DNA of 64,000 nucleotides from Kyrpidia spormannii (GCF_002804065.1 NZ_CP024955.1:2046001-2110000), one strand, 5' to 3'. Positions 15,949 to 25,560 are shown, counted from the first letter of the stretch. Notes: a model not told the origin generated them from the sequence alone. Numbers and translations are program-made.

Positions 15949-18675
15949 TTACCGACTGGCCCGGGCGACCCGCACCCGGGCGTCCACAATTCGGCACCCC
16001 CGGCCGGGCTCCAGGGCCATCACCGGGTTGAGGTCGAGCTCCACCACTTCGGGCAGCTCCTCCACCATGCGGGACAGGCGGAGGAGCAGGTCCTCCACCG
16101 CCGGAATATCGGCTGCGGCATGACCCCGGTAACCTTCAAGCAGCCGATAGCCCCGGATGCCCCGGACCATCTCCCTGGCCCCGCGATCTGTCAGGGGCGT
16201 GACCCGAAACACCACATCCCGAAGCACTTCGACGTAAATCCCTCCGAGACCGAAAGCGATCAGCGGGCCGAACTGGGGATCGGTGGTCACCCCCACCATC
16301 AGTTCCACCCCACCCTGAATCATCGGCTGCACCAGGAACCCGTCCAACTCATTCTCCCTTCCGGCCTGGGCAAGCCGCTCACGGATACCCTGGCAGGCGG
16401 CACGGACGGCCTCCCCGTCCGTCAGTCCAAGCACCACCCCGCCCCATTCCGATTTATGGAGGAGCGTGCGAGAGACCATTTTCACCACGACTGGAAAGCC
16501 GATCTCCCGAGCCAGCCCCGCCGCCTCTTCCGGCGTTGCCGCCACCCGGCCCCCGGCCCAGGGCAGGCCGAAACAGGTGAAAAGTTCGGCCATCGTCCCG
16601 GGGTCCAGCCAACTGGCACCAGCAGCCAGTTGTTCTTTGATCAACGCCCGGGCCCGGTCAACATCGAGATCATCAAAATCAGGAATGATTCCCTCCGGGG
16701 TAGCGCGCCACACCGCGTATCGGTAGGCCCGGGCCAGAGCCCGGGCGGCACCCTCGGGGAAGCGATAATTCGGGATCAACATGTCCCCGACCCGGAGGGC
16801 CGCGGGCACTCCCTGCCCCATGAGCACCGTGGCCACAGGTTTTGAAATCCCTCGGTCACGCATCGTTCCCAGGGCATCGGTGATGTTCTGGGCGACCTCT
16901 TCCGTTGGGGTCAGTCCCACAGGAAGGAAAATCACAATGACCGCATCGTATTCGGGACTGGCCAGGATTTCTTCGAGGACTCGTCGATACTGGTCCGCCG
17001 TGGCCGAGGCAATCATGTCGATGGGATTCCTGCGGCTCGCCGTGGCTGGCAGCACCTCGCCCAACCTCTTCTGCAACTCCGGAGAGGTTTCGGGTAGGCT
17101 TAACCCCATGCCCGCCAGAACGTCGGCCGCCAAAATTCCCGGCCCTCCGGCGTTCGTGACCACCGCGATCCGTTTCCCGGCAGGCAGCGGCTGGTACGCT
17201 AGCAATGCCGCGATGTCGAACATCTCTTCCAAAGTGTCCGCTCGGATCACCCCGGCTTGTTCGAATAGGGCGTCCACCATCGTCTCGTTCGCCGCCAAAG
17301 CCGCCGTGTGCGACCCCGCCGCCCGGTGCCCCACTTCCGTCCGCCCGCTTTTCACCACGAGCACTGGCTTTTTCCGTCCCACCCGCCGGGCGATCCGGGA
17401 GAACCGGCGGGGGTTGCCAAAGGACTCCAGGTACAGAAGGATCAACCCGGTGTTCGGATCCTCTTCCCAATACTCCAGAAGATCATTCCCTGAAACGTCC
17501 GCTTTGTTCCCCACACTGACAAAATTCGACATGCCGAGTCCCATCTCCGCCGCATATTGCAAAATGGCGATCCCCAAAGCTCCGCTTTGAGAAGACATGG
17601 ACACCGGACCATAGGGTGGGAAAATCGGCGAGAAACTGGCGTTCAAGCGAATCTTCGGATCTGCGTTCAAGAGCCCGAGGCAATTAGGCCCCACGACCCG
17701 CATCCCATAACCCCGGGCCGTTTCGATCAACTGAGCCTGCATGGCCCGACCCTCGGCTCCCGTTTCGGCGAATCCCGCTGTGATGACCACCACCGCCCGA
17801 ACCCCTGCCCGCCCGCACTCTTCAACAGTGGGGATCACCGCATCTCGGGGGACCGCAATCACCGCCAGATCCACCTTCTCCGGAAGTGCCGACACCGATG
17901 GGTAGGCCGGCACTGAGCCGACGACCCTGGCGGAGGGATTGACGGGATAAACCGGGCCTTCAAAACGATTCATCAACAGATACTCAAAGATCCGCCTCCC
18001 GATGGCGTCCGGATTCCTCGAAGCACCGATCACCGCGACGCTCTTGGGTTGAAAAAAGGGCCGAAGGGATGCGACGGTGGCGATTCGCTCCCGCCTCTCT
18101 GCCCCTTCCACACTGCGGCGGTTCGGGCGAATGGCAAAACCCAGGCGCAGTGGAGCACCTTTTTCCTCCATCTTGATTTCAAACCCGCTGTCTTGAAACA
18201 CCTGCAGCATCTCGCGATTGTTCGGGTCCACCGTCGCAGTGAAAAAGTCCAGGCCCCGCCGAAGCGCCATCAGCGCCAGCTGTTCCAGCAAGATCGTGCC
18301 AAGACCCAGCCCCCGCTTGTCTTTCCGGACCAAAAACCCCACCTCTGCCGACGGCTTCGAGGGGGCGGACTGAAACCACCCTCCCACAGCGATGAGACCG
18401 TGCTCATCCCTGTCCCCCTGAAAGACCCCGAGAAGGGTCCGTGCCCCGGACCCGTCGGCCCCATCTTCGACGCCGAACAGCCGCTGCAATCGGACATCGC
18501 CCGTCTCCCGGCGCACAAACGCCCGTAATCTGTCATCCATCCCGTCCACCGACCGGAGTAGGGCCGTCCGGCCATCCCGGAGGATCACCCGGCCTGCCCC
18601 CGGAGCATCCTGGGGTATAAGCGGTTCCACATATTCAGCCCTTGACCCCGCCCGCATGCCATCGTCCTTCGCCAT
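15949..18675 (-). CDS. GNAT / NDP-forming acyl-CoA synthetase fusion (Pat-like)
   Basis: About 908 residues in one chain. Residues 20-185 form a GNAT acetyltransferase domain (acetyl-CoA loop KDKRGLGLGTILLEQL). Then come a CoA-binding domain (SVAVIGASRNPDAIGRR), a succinyl-CoA-ligase-like domain with AAGSHTAALA, where His456 would be the phospho-carrier, and a C-terminal ATP-grasp domain (FPVVVKMVSRTLLHKSEWGG). In Salmonella Pat, which acetylates and silences acetyl-CoA synthetase, the GNAT domain is at the C-terminus, so the order here is reversed. It may be a protein acyltransferase or an active acyl-CoA synthetase. The ATG at 18675 follows GGGTGGG; a duplicated MAKD start lies at 18720. 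Confidence 0.88.
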   Translation of the reverse strand: MAKDDGMRAGSRAEYVEPLIPQDAPGAGRVILRDGRTALLRSVDGMDDRLRAFVRRETGDVRLQRLFGVEDGADGSGARTLLGVFQGDRDEHGLIAVGGWFQSAPSKPSAEVGFLVRKDKRGLGLGTILLEQLALMALRRGLDFFTATVDPNNREMLQVFQDSGFEIKMEEKGAPLRLGFAIRPNRRSVEGAERRERIATVASLRPFFQPKSVAVIGASRNPDAIGRRIFEYLLMNRFEGPVYPVNPSARVVGSVPAYPSVSALPEKVDLAVIAVPRDAVIPTVEECGRAGVRAVVVITAGFAETGAEGRAMQAQLIETARGYGMRVVGPNCLGLLNADPKIRLNASFSPIFPPYGPVSMSSQSGALGIAILQYAAEMGLGMSNFVSVGNKADVSGNDLLEYWEEDPNTGLILLYLESFGNPRRFSRIARRVGRKKPVLVVKSGRTEVGHRAAGSHTAALAANETMVDALFEQAGVIRADTLEEMFDIAALLAYQPLPAGKRIAVVTNAGGPGILAADVLAGMGLSLPETSPELQKRLGEVLPATASRRNPIDMIASATADQYRRVLEEILASPEYDAVIVIFLPVGLTPTEEVAQNITDALGTMRDRGISKPVATVLMGQGVPAALRVGDMLIPNYRFPEGAARALARAYRYAVWRATPEGIIPDFDDLDVDRARALIKEQLAAGASWLDPGTMAELFTCFGLPWAGGRVAATPEEAAGLAREIGFPVVVKMVSRTLLHKSEWGGVVLGLTDGEAVRAACQGIRERLAQAGRENELDGFLVQPMIQGGVELMVGVTTDPQFGPLIAFGLGGIYVEVLRDVVFRVTPLTDRGAREMVRGIRGYRLLEGYRGHAAADIPAVEDLLLRLSRMVEELPEVVELDLNPVMALEPGRGCRIVDARVRVARASR

Positions 18676-18931
18676 CCGTATCCCACCCTTTCGGCTTGTC
18701 GTCCACCCGTCTTTCGCCATCCCTATGTAACAGATTCGGCCATTTCCATCCCAGCCATCCCCACACCTTCATCACGGGAAGGCCGACCTTCAGTAAGTGC
18801 AAATTTCATCTATAAGTATTCTATACACAATCCGTTGCACCTGTAAACGGGGTGTCCCAAACCACGACGGACCCAGCCCGCAGATCTAGTACATGGGAAC
18901 GAAGACAATCCTTCGTTATTTTTTTATCGAA

Positions 18932-18957
18932 AATATCAAGTTAACAGCCCTGATATT
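18932..18957. repeat. Inverted repeat overlapping a -35 box
   Basis: AATATCA (18932-18938) and TGATATT (18951-18957) are exact inverted copies 12 bases apart, the second overlapping the -35 box of the reductase promoter by two bases. This is a plausible operator but could be chance in AT-rich DNA. Confidence 0.35.
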
Positions 18958-18984
18958 GATAATTACCCGGAATTTATGTATAAT
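18956..18984 (+). promoter_or_regulatory. Sigma-A promoter of the siroheme reductase
   Basis: TTGATA (18956-18961), exactly 17 bases and a perfect TATAAT (18979-18984). It fixes the gene start downstream at 19030, because the earlier in-frame ATG at 18976 would lie inside the promoter. Confidence 0.75.
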
Positions 18985-19029
18985 CCAATCCGAATCGATG
19001 ACATTCCCAATGAGAAAGAAGGCGATGAG

Positions 19030-20805
19030 ATGAGCGACTCCCATTCCCCCACCAAGAATGAAACGATAAAAGCCCGCAGCGATTATCTTCGGGGCACCAT
19101 CGCTTCAGAGTTGGCCGAAAACACTGCCTCCTTCTCGGATGAGAACCGAGAGATTCTAAAATTCCACGGTATTTATCAACAAGACGACCGCGATCTGCGC
19201 CCGCAATTGAAAAAGCAAGGCCAAGAACCACACCACCAGATGATGATCCGGGCCCGGATCCCGGGGGGCATCGTCACCCCGGAGGCCTATCTGGTGTTCG
19301 ACGAACTCAGTGACCGTTATGGACAAGGAAGCCTGCGAATCACCACCCGCCAAACGTTCCAATGGCACGGAGTTCTGAAGGGCAATCTCAAAAAAACCAT
19401 TCGGTCGATCAACGAACAGTTGGTCACGACTCTGGGAGGATGTGGCGATCAGGTTCGGAACATCATTCTGTGCCCGGCGCCCCTTAACACCCCTTTTCGC
19501 CGGGAGTTGGAAAATGTCCTCAAAAGTTTGGCGGACGCCCTGTCGGCGAAGACGCCCGCCTACCACGAAATCTGGCTGGACGGCCAGCGGGTGGACGTCG
19601 GTGCCGACGAGGCAGGTGCGGAAATATACGGTACCTCCCAGCCTGTGAGCGCGGGTGCTGAGGTGGCCGATCCCGTTGAGCCTCTCTACGGTCAAACGTA
19701 TCTTCCGCGCAAGTTCAAAGTGGCTTTGGCCATTGAAGGGGACAATTGTGTGGATGTGTACACCAACGACCTCGGCTTGGTCGCCCACGGCACCAAAGAG
19801 CACCTGGAGGGTTTCACCGTGTTGGTGGGTGGCGGAATGGGTCGAACCGCTTCCCGGCCCGATACTTACCCGCGGTTAGCCACCCCTCTGGGGTTTGTAA
19901 CCCCCGACCAAATCATCCCCCTGGCCCGGGCGGTGGTCTCGGTCCAGCGAGATTATGGAAACCGCTCTGATCGCAAACAGGCTCGCCTAAAATACCTCCT
20001 GGACAACCGGGGGTTAGAATGGTTTCGGCACGAGGTCGAGCAACGCTTGGGATGGGAGTTGCTCCCAGCACGTCCCCTGCACTGGAAAAATACAAATGAT
20101 CACCTGGGCTGGCACGATCAGGGGGATGGAAGAGGATGGTTGGGGATTTTCATCCCCAGCGGCCGCATTCGAGATACGGGATCGTTTCGGATGAAGACGG
20201 CACTGAGGGAAATCGTCAGTCGTTACCGACCGGGGATTCGCCTTACTCCCGAGCAAAACCTTCTTCTCACTGGCCTTGATCCCGGAGTGAGAACAGAAAT
20301 TTCGAAGGTGCTTCACCAATTCGGTGTTCCTTTGGCGGAAGAGTTGCCTCCGGTCCAGCGCCTCGCCATGTCCTGTGTCGCCCTACCCACCTGCGGACTG
20401 GCGGTGGCGGAATCAGAACGAGCGCTTCCAGGGCTTCTCGAAAAGTTGCAACAAACCCTGGCCGAAGTCGGCCTGGCTGACGAACCCCTCAGCGTCCGCA
20501 TGACCGGCTGCCCGAACGGCTGTGCTAGGCCCTACGTGGGGGACATTGGACTGGTAGGTCGGAGCCCCGGGCGATACGACATCTGGGTGGGCGGAGATTC
20601 GGTAGGAACCCGGCTTGCCTCTCTCTACGAGACCTTAGTTCCTTACGAGAAACTGGTGAATGTCTTGCGGCCGCTGCTCGTGGCGTTTCAACGCCATCGC
20701 CGTCCCGGGGAACGTTTCGGAGACTTCTGCACCCGGGTGGGGCTCCAACACCTTCGGGAAATCGCGAAGACCAGCGAAACATCGCCAGCCCAAAAGGGTC
20801 TATGA
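19030..20805 (+). CDS. Sulfite (or nitrite) reductase hemoprotein
   Basis: A 591-residue siroheme and [4Fe-4S] reductase of the CysI type, which performs six-electron reduction of sulfite to sulfide. The cluster cysteines are C449 and C455 (CVALPTC) and C494 and C498 (TGCPNGC), the C-x5-C ... C-x3-C pattern of the family. RITTRQTFQWHG in the N-terminal half is the siroheme-side motif. No flavoprotein partner (CysJ) or other cysteine genes are adjacent, so the electron donor is unknown. A strong promoter lies 45 bases upstream. Ferredoxin-nitrite reductase is the alternative reading, but RITTRQTFQWHG and GNRSDRKQARLKYL favour sulfite reductase. Confidence 0.88.
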   Translation: MSDSHSPTKNETIKARSDYLRGTIASELAENTASFSDENREILKFHGIYQQDDRDLRPQLKKQGQEPHHQMMIRARIPGGIVTPEAYLVFDELSDRYGQGSLRITTRQTFQWHGVLKGNLKKTIRSINEQLVTTLGGCGDQVRNIILCPAPLNTPFRRELENVLKSLADALSAKTPAYHEIWLDGQRVDVGADEAGAEIYGTSQPVSAGAEVADPVEPLYGQTYLPRKFKVALAIEGDNCVDVYTNDLGLVAHGTKEHLEGFTVLVGGGMGRTASRPDTYPRLATPLGFVTPDQIIPLARAVVSVQRDYGNRSDRKQARLKYLLDNRGLEWFRHEVEQRLGWELLPARPLHWKNTNDHLGWHDQGDGRGWLGIFIPSGRIRDTGSFRMKTALREIVSRYRPGIRLTPEQNLLLTGLDPGVRTEISKVLHQFGVPLAEELPPVQRLAMSCVALPTCGLAVAESERALPGLLEKLQQTLAEVGLADEPLSVRMTGCPNGCARPYVGDIGLVGRSPGRYDIWVGGDSVGTRLASLYETLVPYEKLVNVLRPLLVAFQRHRRPGERFGDFCTRVGLQHLREIAKTSETSPAQKGL

Positions 20806-20939
20806 CCCTGCGTTGTGAACCCATCTCCATTGTCGTAACATGCCGACCGGTACAAAGGGCGACAGGGCAGGGAGCGGCTCGCCCTCTTTAGAACTCCACT
20901 CCCTGCCGCCCCCGGCCCCCGCCGTCGGGCAATCCCTGA

Positions 20940-21044
20940 GTCACCATCCGCCAGGTGGCGGAACGGGCAGGGGTTTCCACCGCCACGGTATCCAGGGGCC
21001 TCAATCGCTCGGCCTTGGTCGACGAACGGCTGCGCCGGTTTTAA
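20940..21044 (+). pseudogene. Relic of a LacI-family DNA-binding domain
   Basis: The 34 codons after a TGA stop read VTIRQVAERAGVSTATVSRG followed by LNRSALVDERLRRF and then TAA. This is the LacI/GalR helix-turn-helix with its hinge-side helix; AGVSTATVSR is the recognition motif. There is no start codon and no effector domain, so only a fragment remains. The rest of 20806-21145 shows a dyad at 20866-20907 (9-bp arms, no T-run) and nothing else I can support. Confidence 0.7.
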
Positions 21045-21145
21045 AAAGGGAACCTCGTGGATCAAGGTCAACCCCAATTACACGTCGATCAACGTCAAAA
21101 CTGCCTTGTCCGATCCGAATTCGATCACCCATTAGTATCCTAAGC

Positions 21146-21958
21146 TTAGCGCCGGCGAACCACGAGGGTCTGATGGGCGAAACCCACCAGGCCCTGGCGA
21201 TCGTACAATTTTGTGGATGTTACACCGATTCCCGGTAGATCAATCCTGGTTCTAGCATCGACGCCGATCCATTCTCCCATGGGCATGCGAAAAAGGGAAA
21301 CGGTGAGGTCGGCATTGGTGTACACGTACTGGTCAAAGGGCAACACCCAGCTGATGCCGTTTCCAAAATCTGCCGAAGCCGCCGCACGCCCCATGGGGGT
21401 TAGAGGGTCTCCATTGGTCAACGGATGGCGCAGCCGGAACCACACCGCCGCCGGACCCGGCTCCGTCACGCTGCCCGTCACCAGCCGCGCCTCCATCGCC
21501 GTACAGTAGAATGAGCGCTGTTCAGGCATCCCCGGTATCCGAAAGGCCGGCCCGTTTTCAGGGAACGGAAGCTGGTCATTCGGTTCACCCTCATCCGCCC
21601 GGGGCAGGATCACCCCTTCCGGGTCGATCCTGCCCGTCAGGGCGTAAGCCCGGGCCACCTCCCGGTCGCCGGCAGACAAGGAGGCCGTCCAGCGGCCAAC
21701 GCTGCGTCCCGCCGCCCCCGTCACGTGGTAGGTTAGAGGACACAGCGGTACTGGACGCAGGAGTTCCACCGTGAGGCGAACCACCCGCTGGGGTTCTGCC
21801 GCCCTTTCGATGAGCTGGGCAAACAGACCTGCCGGAGCACCGCCATGTTGGGCATTGGGATCCCAGGGCCCCCGCGCCAGTTCAGTCGGGTAGACGGTGT
21901 TCTCTTTCACGATAAAAACGCTATCAGATAAGCCAATGTCAGCCAAAGACGACTCCAC
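21146..21958 (-). CDS. Acyl-CoA thioesterase-like double-hotdog protein
   Basis: The 270-residue protein resembles the TesB-like thioesterase superfamily (two hotdog folds in one chain). The first domain has GPWDPNAQHGGAPAGLFAQL, the HGG motif typical of acyl-CoA thioesterases, then VVRLTVELLRPVPL. The second ends with DARTRIDLPGIGVTSTKLYD, as in related family members. It is the last gene of the merR-led operon and starts 5 bases after the ligase stop. The GTG start touches AAAGGA, so a TTG twelve bases on is possible. It probably releases free acids from CoA esters made or handled by its neighbours. Confidence 0.8.
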   Translation of the reverse strand: MESSLADIGLSDSVFIVKENTVYPTELARGPWDPNAQHGGAPAGLFAQLIERAAEPQRVVRLTVELLRPVPLCPLTYHVTGAAGRSVGRWTASLSAGDREVARAYALTGRIDPEGVILPRADEGEPNDQLPFPENGPAFRIPGMPEQRSFYCTAMEARLVTGSVTEPGPAAVWFRLRHPLTNGDPLTPMGRAAASADFGNGISWVLPFDQYVYTNADLTVSLFRMPMGEWIGVDARTRIDLPGIGVTSTKLYDRQGLVGFAHQTLVVRRR

Positions 21959-21963
21959 TCCTT

Positions 21964-23532
21964 TCAGGCGAGCCCCAACATCTTTCGCAGAGAGACTTTA
22001 TGAACTTTCCCCGCACTGGTCACCGGCAGGTTGTCGAGAAACACGAAATCATCTGGCACCCAGAACTTAGTGAGCTTTCCGGCATCGACCAGTCCCCCGA
22101 GGTAAGCTCGCAATTCCTCGGGGAAGATCGGCGTCCGGGGCCGAATCACCGCCAGCGGCCGTTCCCCCCATCGCTCGTCCGGTTTTGCCACCACCACGGC
22201 TTCAATGACCTTTGGGTGTTCGGACAGTAAACTTTCCAACACTCCACAAGGGATCCATTCCCCGCCGCTTTTGACCGCATCTTTTTCCCGATCCACCACA
22301 TATAAAGTCCGATCGTCTTCCAAAACGGCAAGATCCCCGCTGCGGAACCAGCCATCTACATAACTCTCCCGGGTTCTCTCCGGATCGTTGTAGTATCCCT
22401 GGGGCAACCAAGGGCTGCGCACCCACACCTCGCCGATGGTCTTTCCGTCCCGGGGAACGGCCAACCCCTCTCGGTCGCGCACCTCGATTTCCACCATAGG
22501 AAGAGGCCGGGTACGGGTGGCCAGAATCCGACCGGCCTCCGCGGAAGTCGGGTCCACATGTTCAGGAACCGCCGAAATGCTCGCCCCCAACTGATCCGAA
22601 CCGCCATAGATCAAACTGTAGGTTACACCCCGATCCCGGGCCGCCTGGGCGAGACCCGAAGAAAGCGGACTCCCACCGGTCAAAACCTTGAGCCCCAAAG
22701 GCTCGTCCCCCGCCGCATCCAACAGCATTTGCATTTGAGTGGGGACCATGTTGCTCCAAGTCACCCCTTCGCGACGAATCAGCGCAAGCTGTTCCGCAGG
22801 ACCCGCCCGGCCGGGAAGCACCAGCTTCGCCCCCAGATAGGGAACGAATATCGCCGATCCCCAACCGTGAATATGGAAAAATGGAATCAAGGGCATAAAC
22901 ACGTCGCCGGTCCCCACCGACGCACCCGTCCGATACAAAGCGAGATGGTGGGCGATTTGCAACGAGGCCAGGATAACATCACGATGCCGATACATCAATC
23001 CCTTGGGCCGCCCCGTGGTCCCCGTGGTATAAAAAATCGAATACGGATCAGCCTCATCAATCCTATCCGCCCCGTCCGGCTCCACCAGGCGCCCCTCGGC
23101 CACCAACGCCTCATAGGTGAGAGCACCGTCTTCCGGATCAGCCCCGTCTCCCATCCACACCCACCGGGAAACGGTCGATCTCAACGGCCGGACCGCCTCA
23201 GCAAACCCTTCCCACGCGAAAATCCACTCGTCTTTGGCATGCCGGATGGTATGGGCAAGATCCTCAGCGGCTAGGCGAAAATTCAAAGTATGAATCACTG
23301 CACCGAGCATGGATAACGCATAGTGGAGCTCCAGATACCGATGGCTGTTCACGTCCAGCACCCCGACCACCGTCCCCCGGCCGACGCCCATGCGCCCCAG
23401 GCGATCCGCCAGCCGCACCACCCGATCGTACATCTGGGCATAGGGGAGCCGTACGTCCCCGCTGACAATCTCCGACTCCGGACGGCTGAGCAGCGTGTGC
23501 CGCAGCAGTTCATGAACGACGAGCTTCTTCAT
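21964..23532 (-). CDS. Acyl-CoA ligase (AMP-forming)
   Basis: A 522-residue member of the AMP-binding acyl-CoA synthetase family, closest in feel to medium/long-chain fatty acid ligases. The phosphate-binding loop YTTGTTGRPKGLMYRH, the GWFRSGDLAVLEDD hinge region and the C-terminal GKVHKVSLRKML with its catalytic lysine are present. I set the start at the ATG at 23532 (MKKLVVHELL), preceded by GGAGG; a longer frame upstream overlaps the dehydrogenase gene and looks non-coding. Its first 23 bases still overlap the dehydrogenase 3' end. It would activate the acid that the neighbouring dehydrogenase oxidises. Confidence 0.9.
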   Translation of the reverse strand: MKKLVVHELLRHTLLSRPESEIVSGDVRLPYAQMYDRVVRLADRLGRMGVGRGTVVGVLDVNSHRYLELHYALSMLGAVIHTLNFRLAAEDLAHTIRHAKDEWIFAWEGFAEAVRPLRSTVSRWVWMGDGADPEDGALTYEALVAEGRLVEPDGADRIDEADPYSIFYTTGTTGRPKGLMYRHRDVILASLQIAHHLALYRTGASVGTGDVFMPLIPFFHIHGWGSAIFVPYLGAKLVLPGRAGPAEQLALIRREGVTWSNMVPTQMQMLLDAAGDEPLGLKVLTGGSPLSSGLAQAARDRGVTYSLIYGGSDQLGASISAVPEHVDPTSAEAGRILATRTRPLPMVEIEVRDREGLAVPRDGKTIGEVWVRSPWLPQGYYNDPERTRESYVDGWFRSGDLAVLEDDRTLYVVDREKDAVKSGGEWIPCGVLESLLSEHPKVIEAVVVAKPDERWGERPLAVIRPRTPIFPEELRAYLGGLVDAGKLTKFWVPDDFVFLDNLPVTSAGKVHKVSLRKMLGLA

Positions 23533-25129
23533 ACTGGGCTGCACCTCCCCACACCTGAGGTTCCTGCAACGCCCAGGCGGGATACTCCTCGCCCCGCAAG
23601 AAGCGATGGGCATACAGCGTCGCCAACCGGCTGTACCGCTCACCGCCGGTCTCCGCCAACCGGTACAGCAGCGCCACCTGAGCGGCGTCAGCCATCTGGA
23701 CCACCCAGTGTTTGGCATACCATTGCAACTCTTCAGGGTTCAGCCCCGCCGCATCTGTAAACACCTTCTCGATCGTTTCCCTCGCCCATCCGGCCTCGAC
23801 CGTCCCCACCTTTTCCAGGATTGGGATAAATTCTGCCAAAAATCCTTCATGGGCATTCTTCTTTTGCACCGTCTCCAGAAGATCTAGAGCCTGGATATTG
23901 CTCGGCCCTTCCCAAATCGGCGTGATCAGCGCCTCCCGGTGCCACCGGGCCACAGCGTATTCCTCCAGGAACCCCAGGCCTCCGAACAGTTCCATCGCCA
24001 GCCGCGTGATCTCCGCCGCGTGGTCGGCCGTGCGATTTTTCGCCAAATGGCTGAGGAACCTGGCGTAGTGGTACGCCGGGGAATAGGGCGGTCGCTCGTG
24101 CCATGCCCGCTGAAAAGCCTCCACGGCGTGAAAGCCCAGGACCGTTCCCCCGACCAGTCGGACGGCCATGTCCACAAGGTCTCGTCGGACCAAGGGGTGG
24201 TCCTGCAGGGCCCGGCCGAAGGAGTGACGCCGGCGAACCCGCTCCATCACCTCGAGATGCGCTTTTTTGGCGATGCCCATGCCCGCCACGGCGTTCGCCA
24301 GCCGGGAGACCGTGAGATTCTCCAAAGTATAATAGATCCCTTCCTCCGCCCGGCCGACGAGATACGCCTCGCTATTCTCCAATTCCACTTCCCCGGAAGG
24401 TACCGCCCGGGTGGCACTCTTGTCCTTCAGGCGCCTGACCCGATAATTCAGTTCGCCGGCCCGGTTGAGCCGGGGGACGAGAAACAGGGCCAGTCCCTTT
24501 GGCCCCGCCGGAGCCCCTTCCGGCCGGGCCGTCACGATGGCGACATCGGTCAATCCGGCACCACTGGCAAAATATTTATCCCCTGTCAGCCGCCACACCT
24601 CTCCGTCCGGTCGGGCTACGGTGGTGTTGGCCCCCAGGTCGCTGCCCCCCTGGTTTTCAGTCATCCAAGTGGCGCCGAACATCTCCCCCGCCAAGAGCTT
24701 TTCTTTCCACTCCGCGTGCGCCGGAGCGTACTTGTGGATCGCATAAGCTGTTTGACCGGTGATGGTGATCACACAGTACAGCCCCGGATCCGCCAGAAGA
24801 TATCCGAGCGCGTAGTGGTGATGCCACCCTCCACCCTCATAGGGGACGCGATTCATCGGGGCGATCTCTTTGAGCAATCGCGTCTCCACCGGGGACAGGC
24901 GAACCCGATCCACCCGCCTCCCGTCTAGGTCGTGCATCACGAGCACCGGGGGCGCATCGTGATCAATGTGGTAGATCGCTTCATACACATCGGCACCCGC
25001 TAACCCACCAAAAGATTCCAGTTCAGGTGCATACTCTTTCCAAGAAGGCCAATAGTGCGACAAAATCACCTGCAGATCTCGATCCTCCAACCAATGGTTG
25101 AGGCCGTACGCATAGGACTGATGCCTCAT
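23510..25129 (-). CDS. Acyl-CoA dehydrogenase, AidB-like
   Basis: This 539-residue flavoenzyme belongs to the longer acyl-CoA dehydrogenase branch that includes AidB. The FAD/substrate region WMTENQGGSDLGANTT and the C-terminal ITPIWEGPSNIQALDLLE are strong markers. The catalytic base cannot be fixed by eye. Its ATG overlaps the merR stop codon (ATGA), so translation is coupled. Because the operon also encodes a ligase and thioesterase, a role in fatty or branched acyl-CoA breakdown is more likely than DNA protection, the proposed role of E. coli AidB. Confidence 0.9.
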   Translation of the reverse strand: MRHQSYAYGLNHWLEDRDLQVILSHYWPSWKEYAPELESFGGLAGADVYEAIYHIDHDAPPVLVMHDLDGRRVDRVRLSPVETRLLKEIAPMNRVPYEGGGWHHHYALGYLLADPGLYCVITITGQTAYAIHKYAPAHAEWKEKLLAGEMFGATWMTENQGGSDLGANTTVARPDGEVWRLTGDKYFASGAGLTDVAIVTARPEGAPAGPKGLALFLVPRLNRAGELNYRVRRLKDKSATRAVPSGEVELENSEAYLVGRAEEGIYYTLENLTVSRLANAVAGMGIAKKAHLEVMERVRRRHSFGRALQDHPLVRRDLVDMAVRLVGGTVLGFHAVEAFQRAWHERPPYSPAYHYARFLSHLAKNRTADHAAEITRLAMELFGGLGFLEEYAVARWHREALITPIWEGPSNIQALDLLETVQKKNAHEGFLAEFIPILEKVGTVEAGWARETIEKVFTDAAGLNPEELQWYAKHWVVQMADAAQVALLYRLAETGGERYSRLATLYAHRFLRGEEYPAWALQEPQVWGGAAQYEEARRS

Positions 25130-25521
25130 GATTCCGCTCCTCCCCGGATTTTTTCGGCAAGCAGGCGCTCCATCCTCGCCCGCAAATCCAGCAACTCTTC
25201 GCGAATCGCCTCAAGATCCCGAATCTGTGCCTCGATCTGGGCCAACTTCTCGTCCCCTTTTCGAATCACCTCCCGCAGCTGATACACTTCGGTGGGATCG
25301 AGATCGTACAAATCGAGCAACTCCTGAATCTCGTCCAAGTGAAAACCCAGTCGCCGCCCCCGCAGAATGAGTTGCAGCCTGACCCGATCCCGTTCGGAAT
25401 ACACCCGCCGAGAACCTTCCCGCTCCGGACGCAGTAATCCCAATTCCTCGTAATAACGGATGGTACGGGTGGTGGTGTCGTACATCTGGGCCAGATCCGA
25501 GATCGTATACTGCCGGGACAC
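25126..25521 (-). CDS. MerR-family regulator of the acyl-CoA operon
   Basis: A 131-residue MerR-type regulator. The winged helix YTISDLAQMYDTTTRTIRYYEELGLL is followed by a long coiled coil ending RARMERLLAEKI. No metal-binding cysteines are present, so it is not a metal sensor; LiuR-like MerR proteins that control branched-chain and fatty acyl-CoA genes have this form. It leads the operon and overlaps the dehydrogenase by four bases. A perfect operator with a MerR-style 18-base spacer lies in its own promoter, so it probably controls itself and the three genes behind it. The start is GTG after GGGGG. Confidence 0.92.
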   Translation of the reverse strand: MSRQYTISDLAQMYDTTTRTIRYYEELGLLRPEREGSRRVYSERDRVRLQLILRGRRLGFHLDEIQELLDLYDLDPTEVYQLREVIRKGDEKLAQIEAQIRDLEAIREELLDLRARMERLLAEKIRGGAES

Positions 25522-25560
25522 CGATCATTCCCCCTGGACTGTCACATTGTTCTGGTGTCG

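Noticed and set aside
20866..20907. Dyad with 9-bp arms after the sulfite reductase
   Set aside because: It has a 24-base loop and no T-run; not convincing as a terminator.
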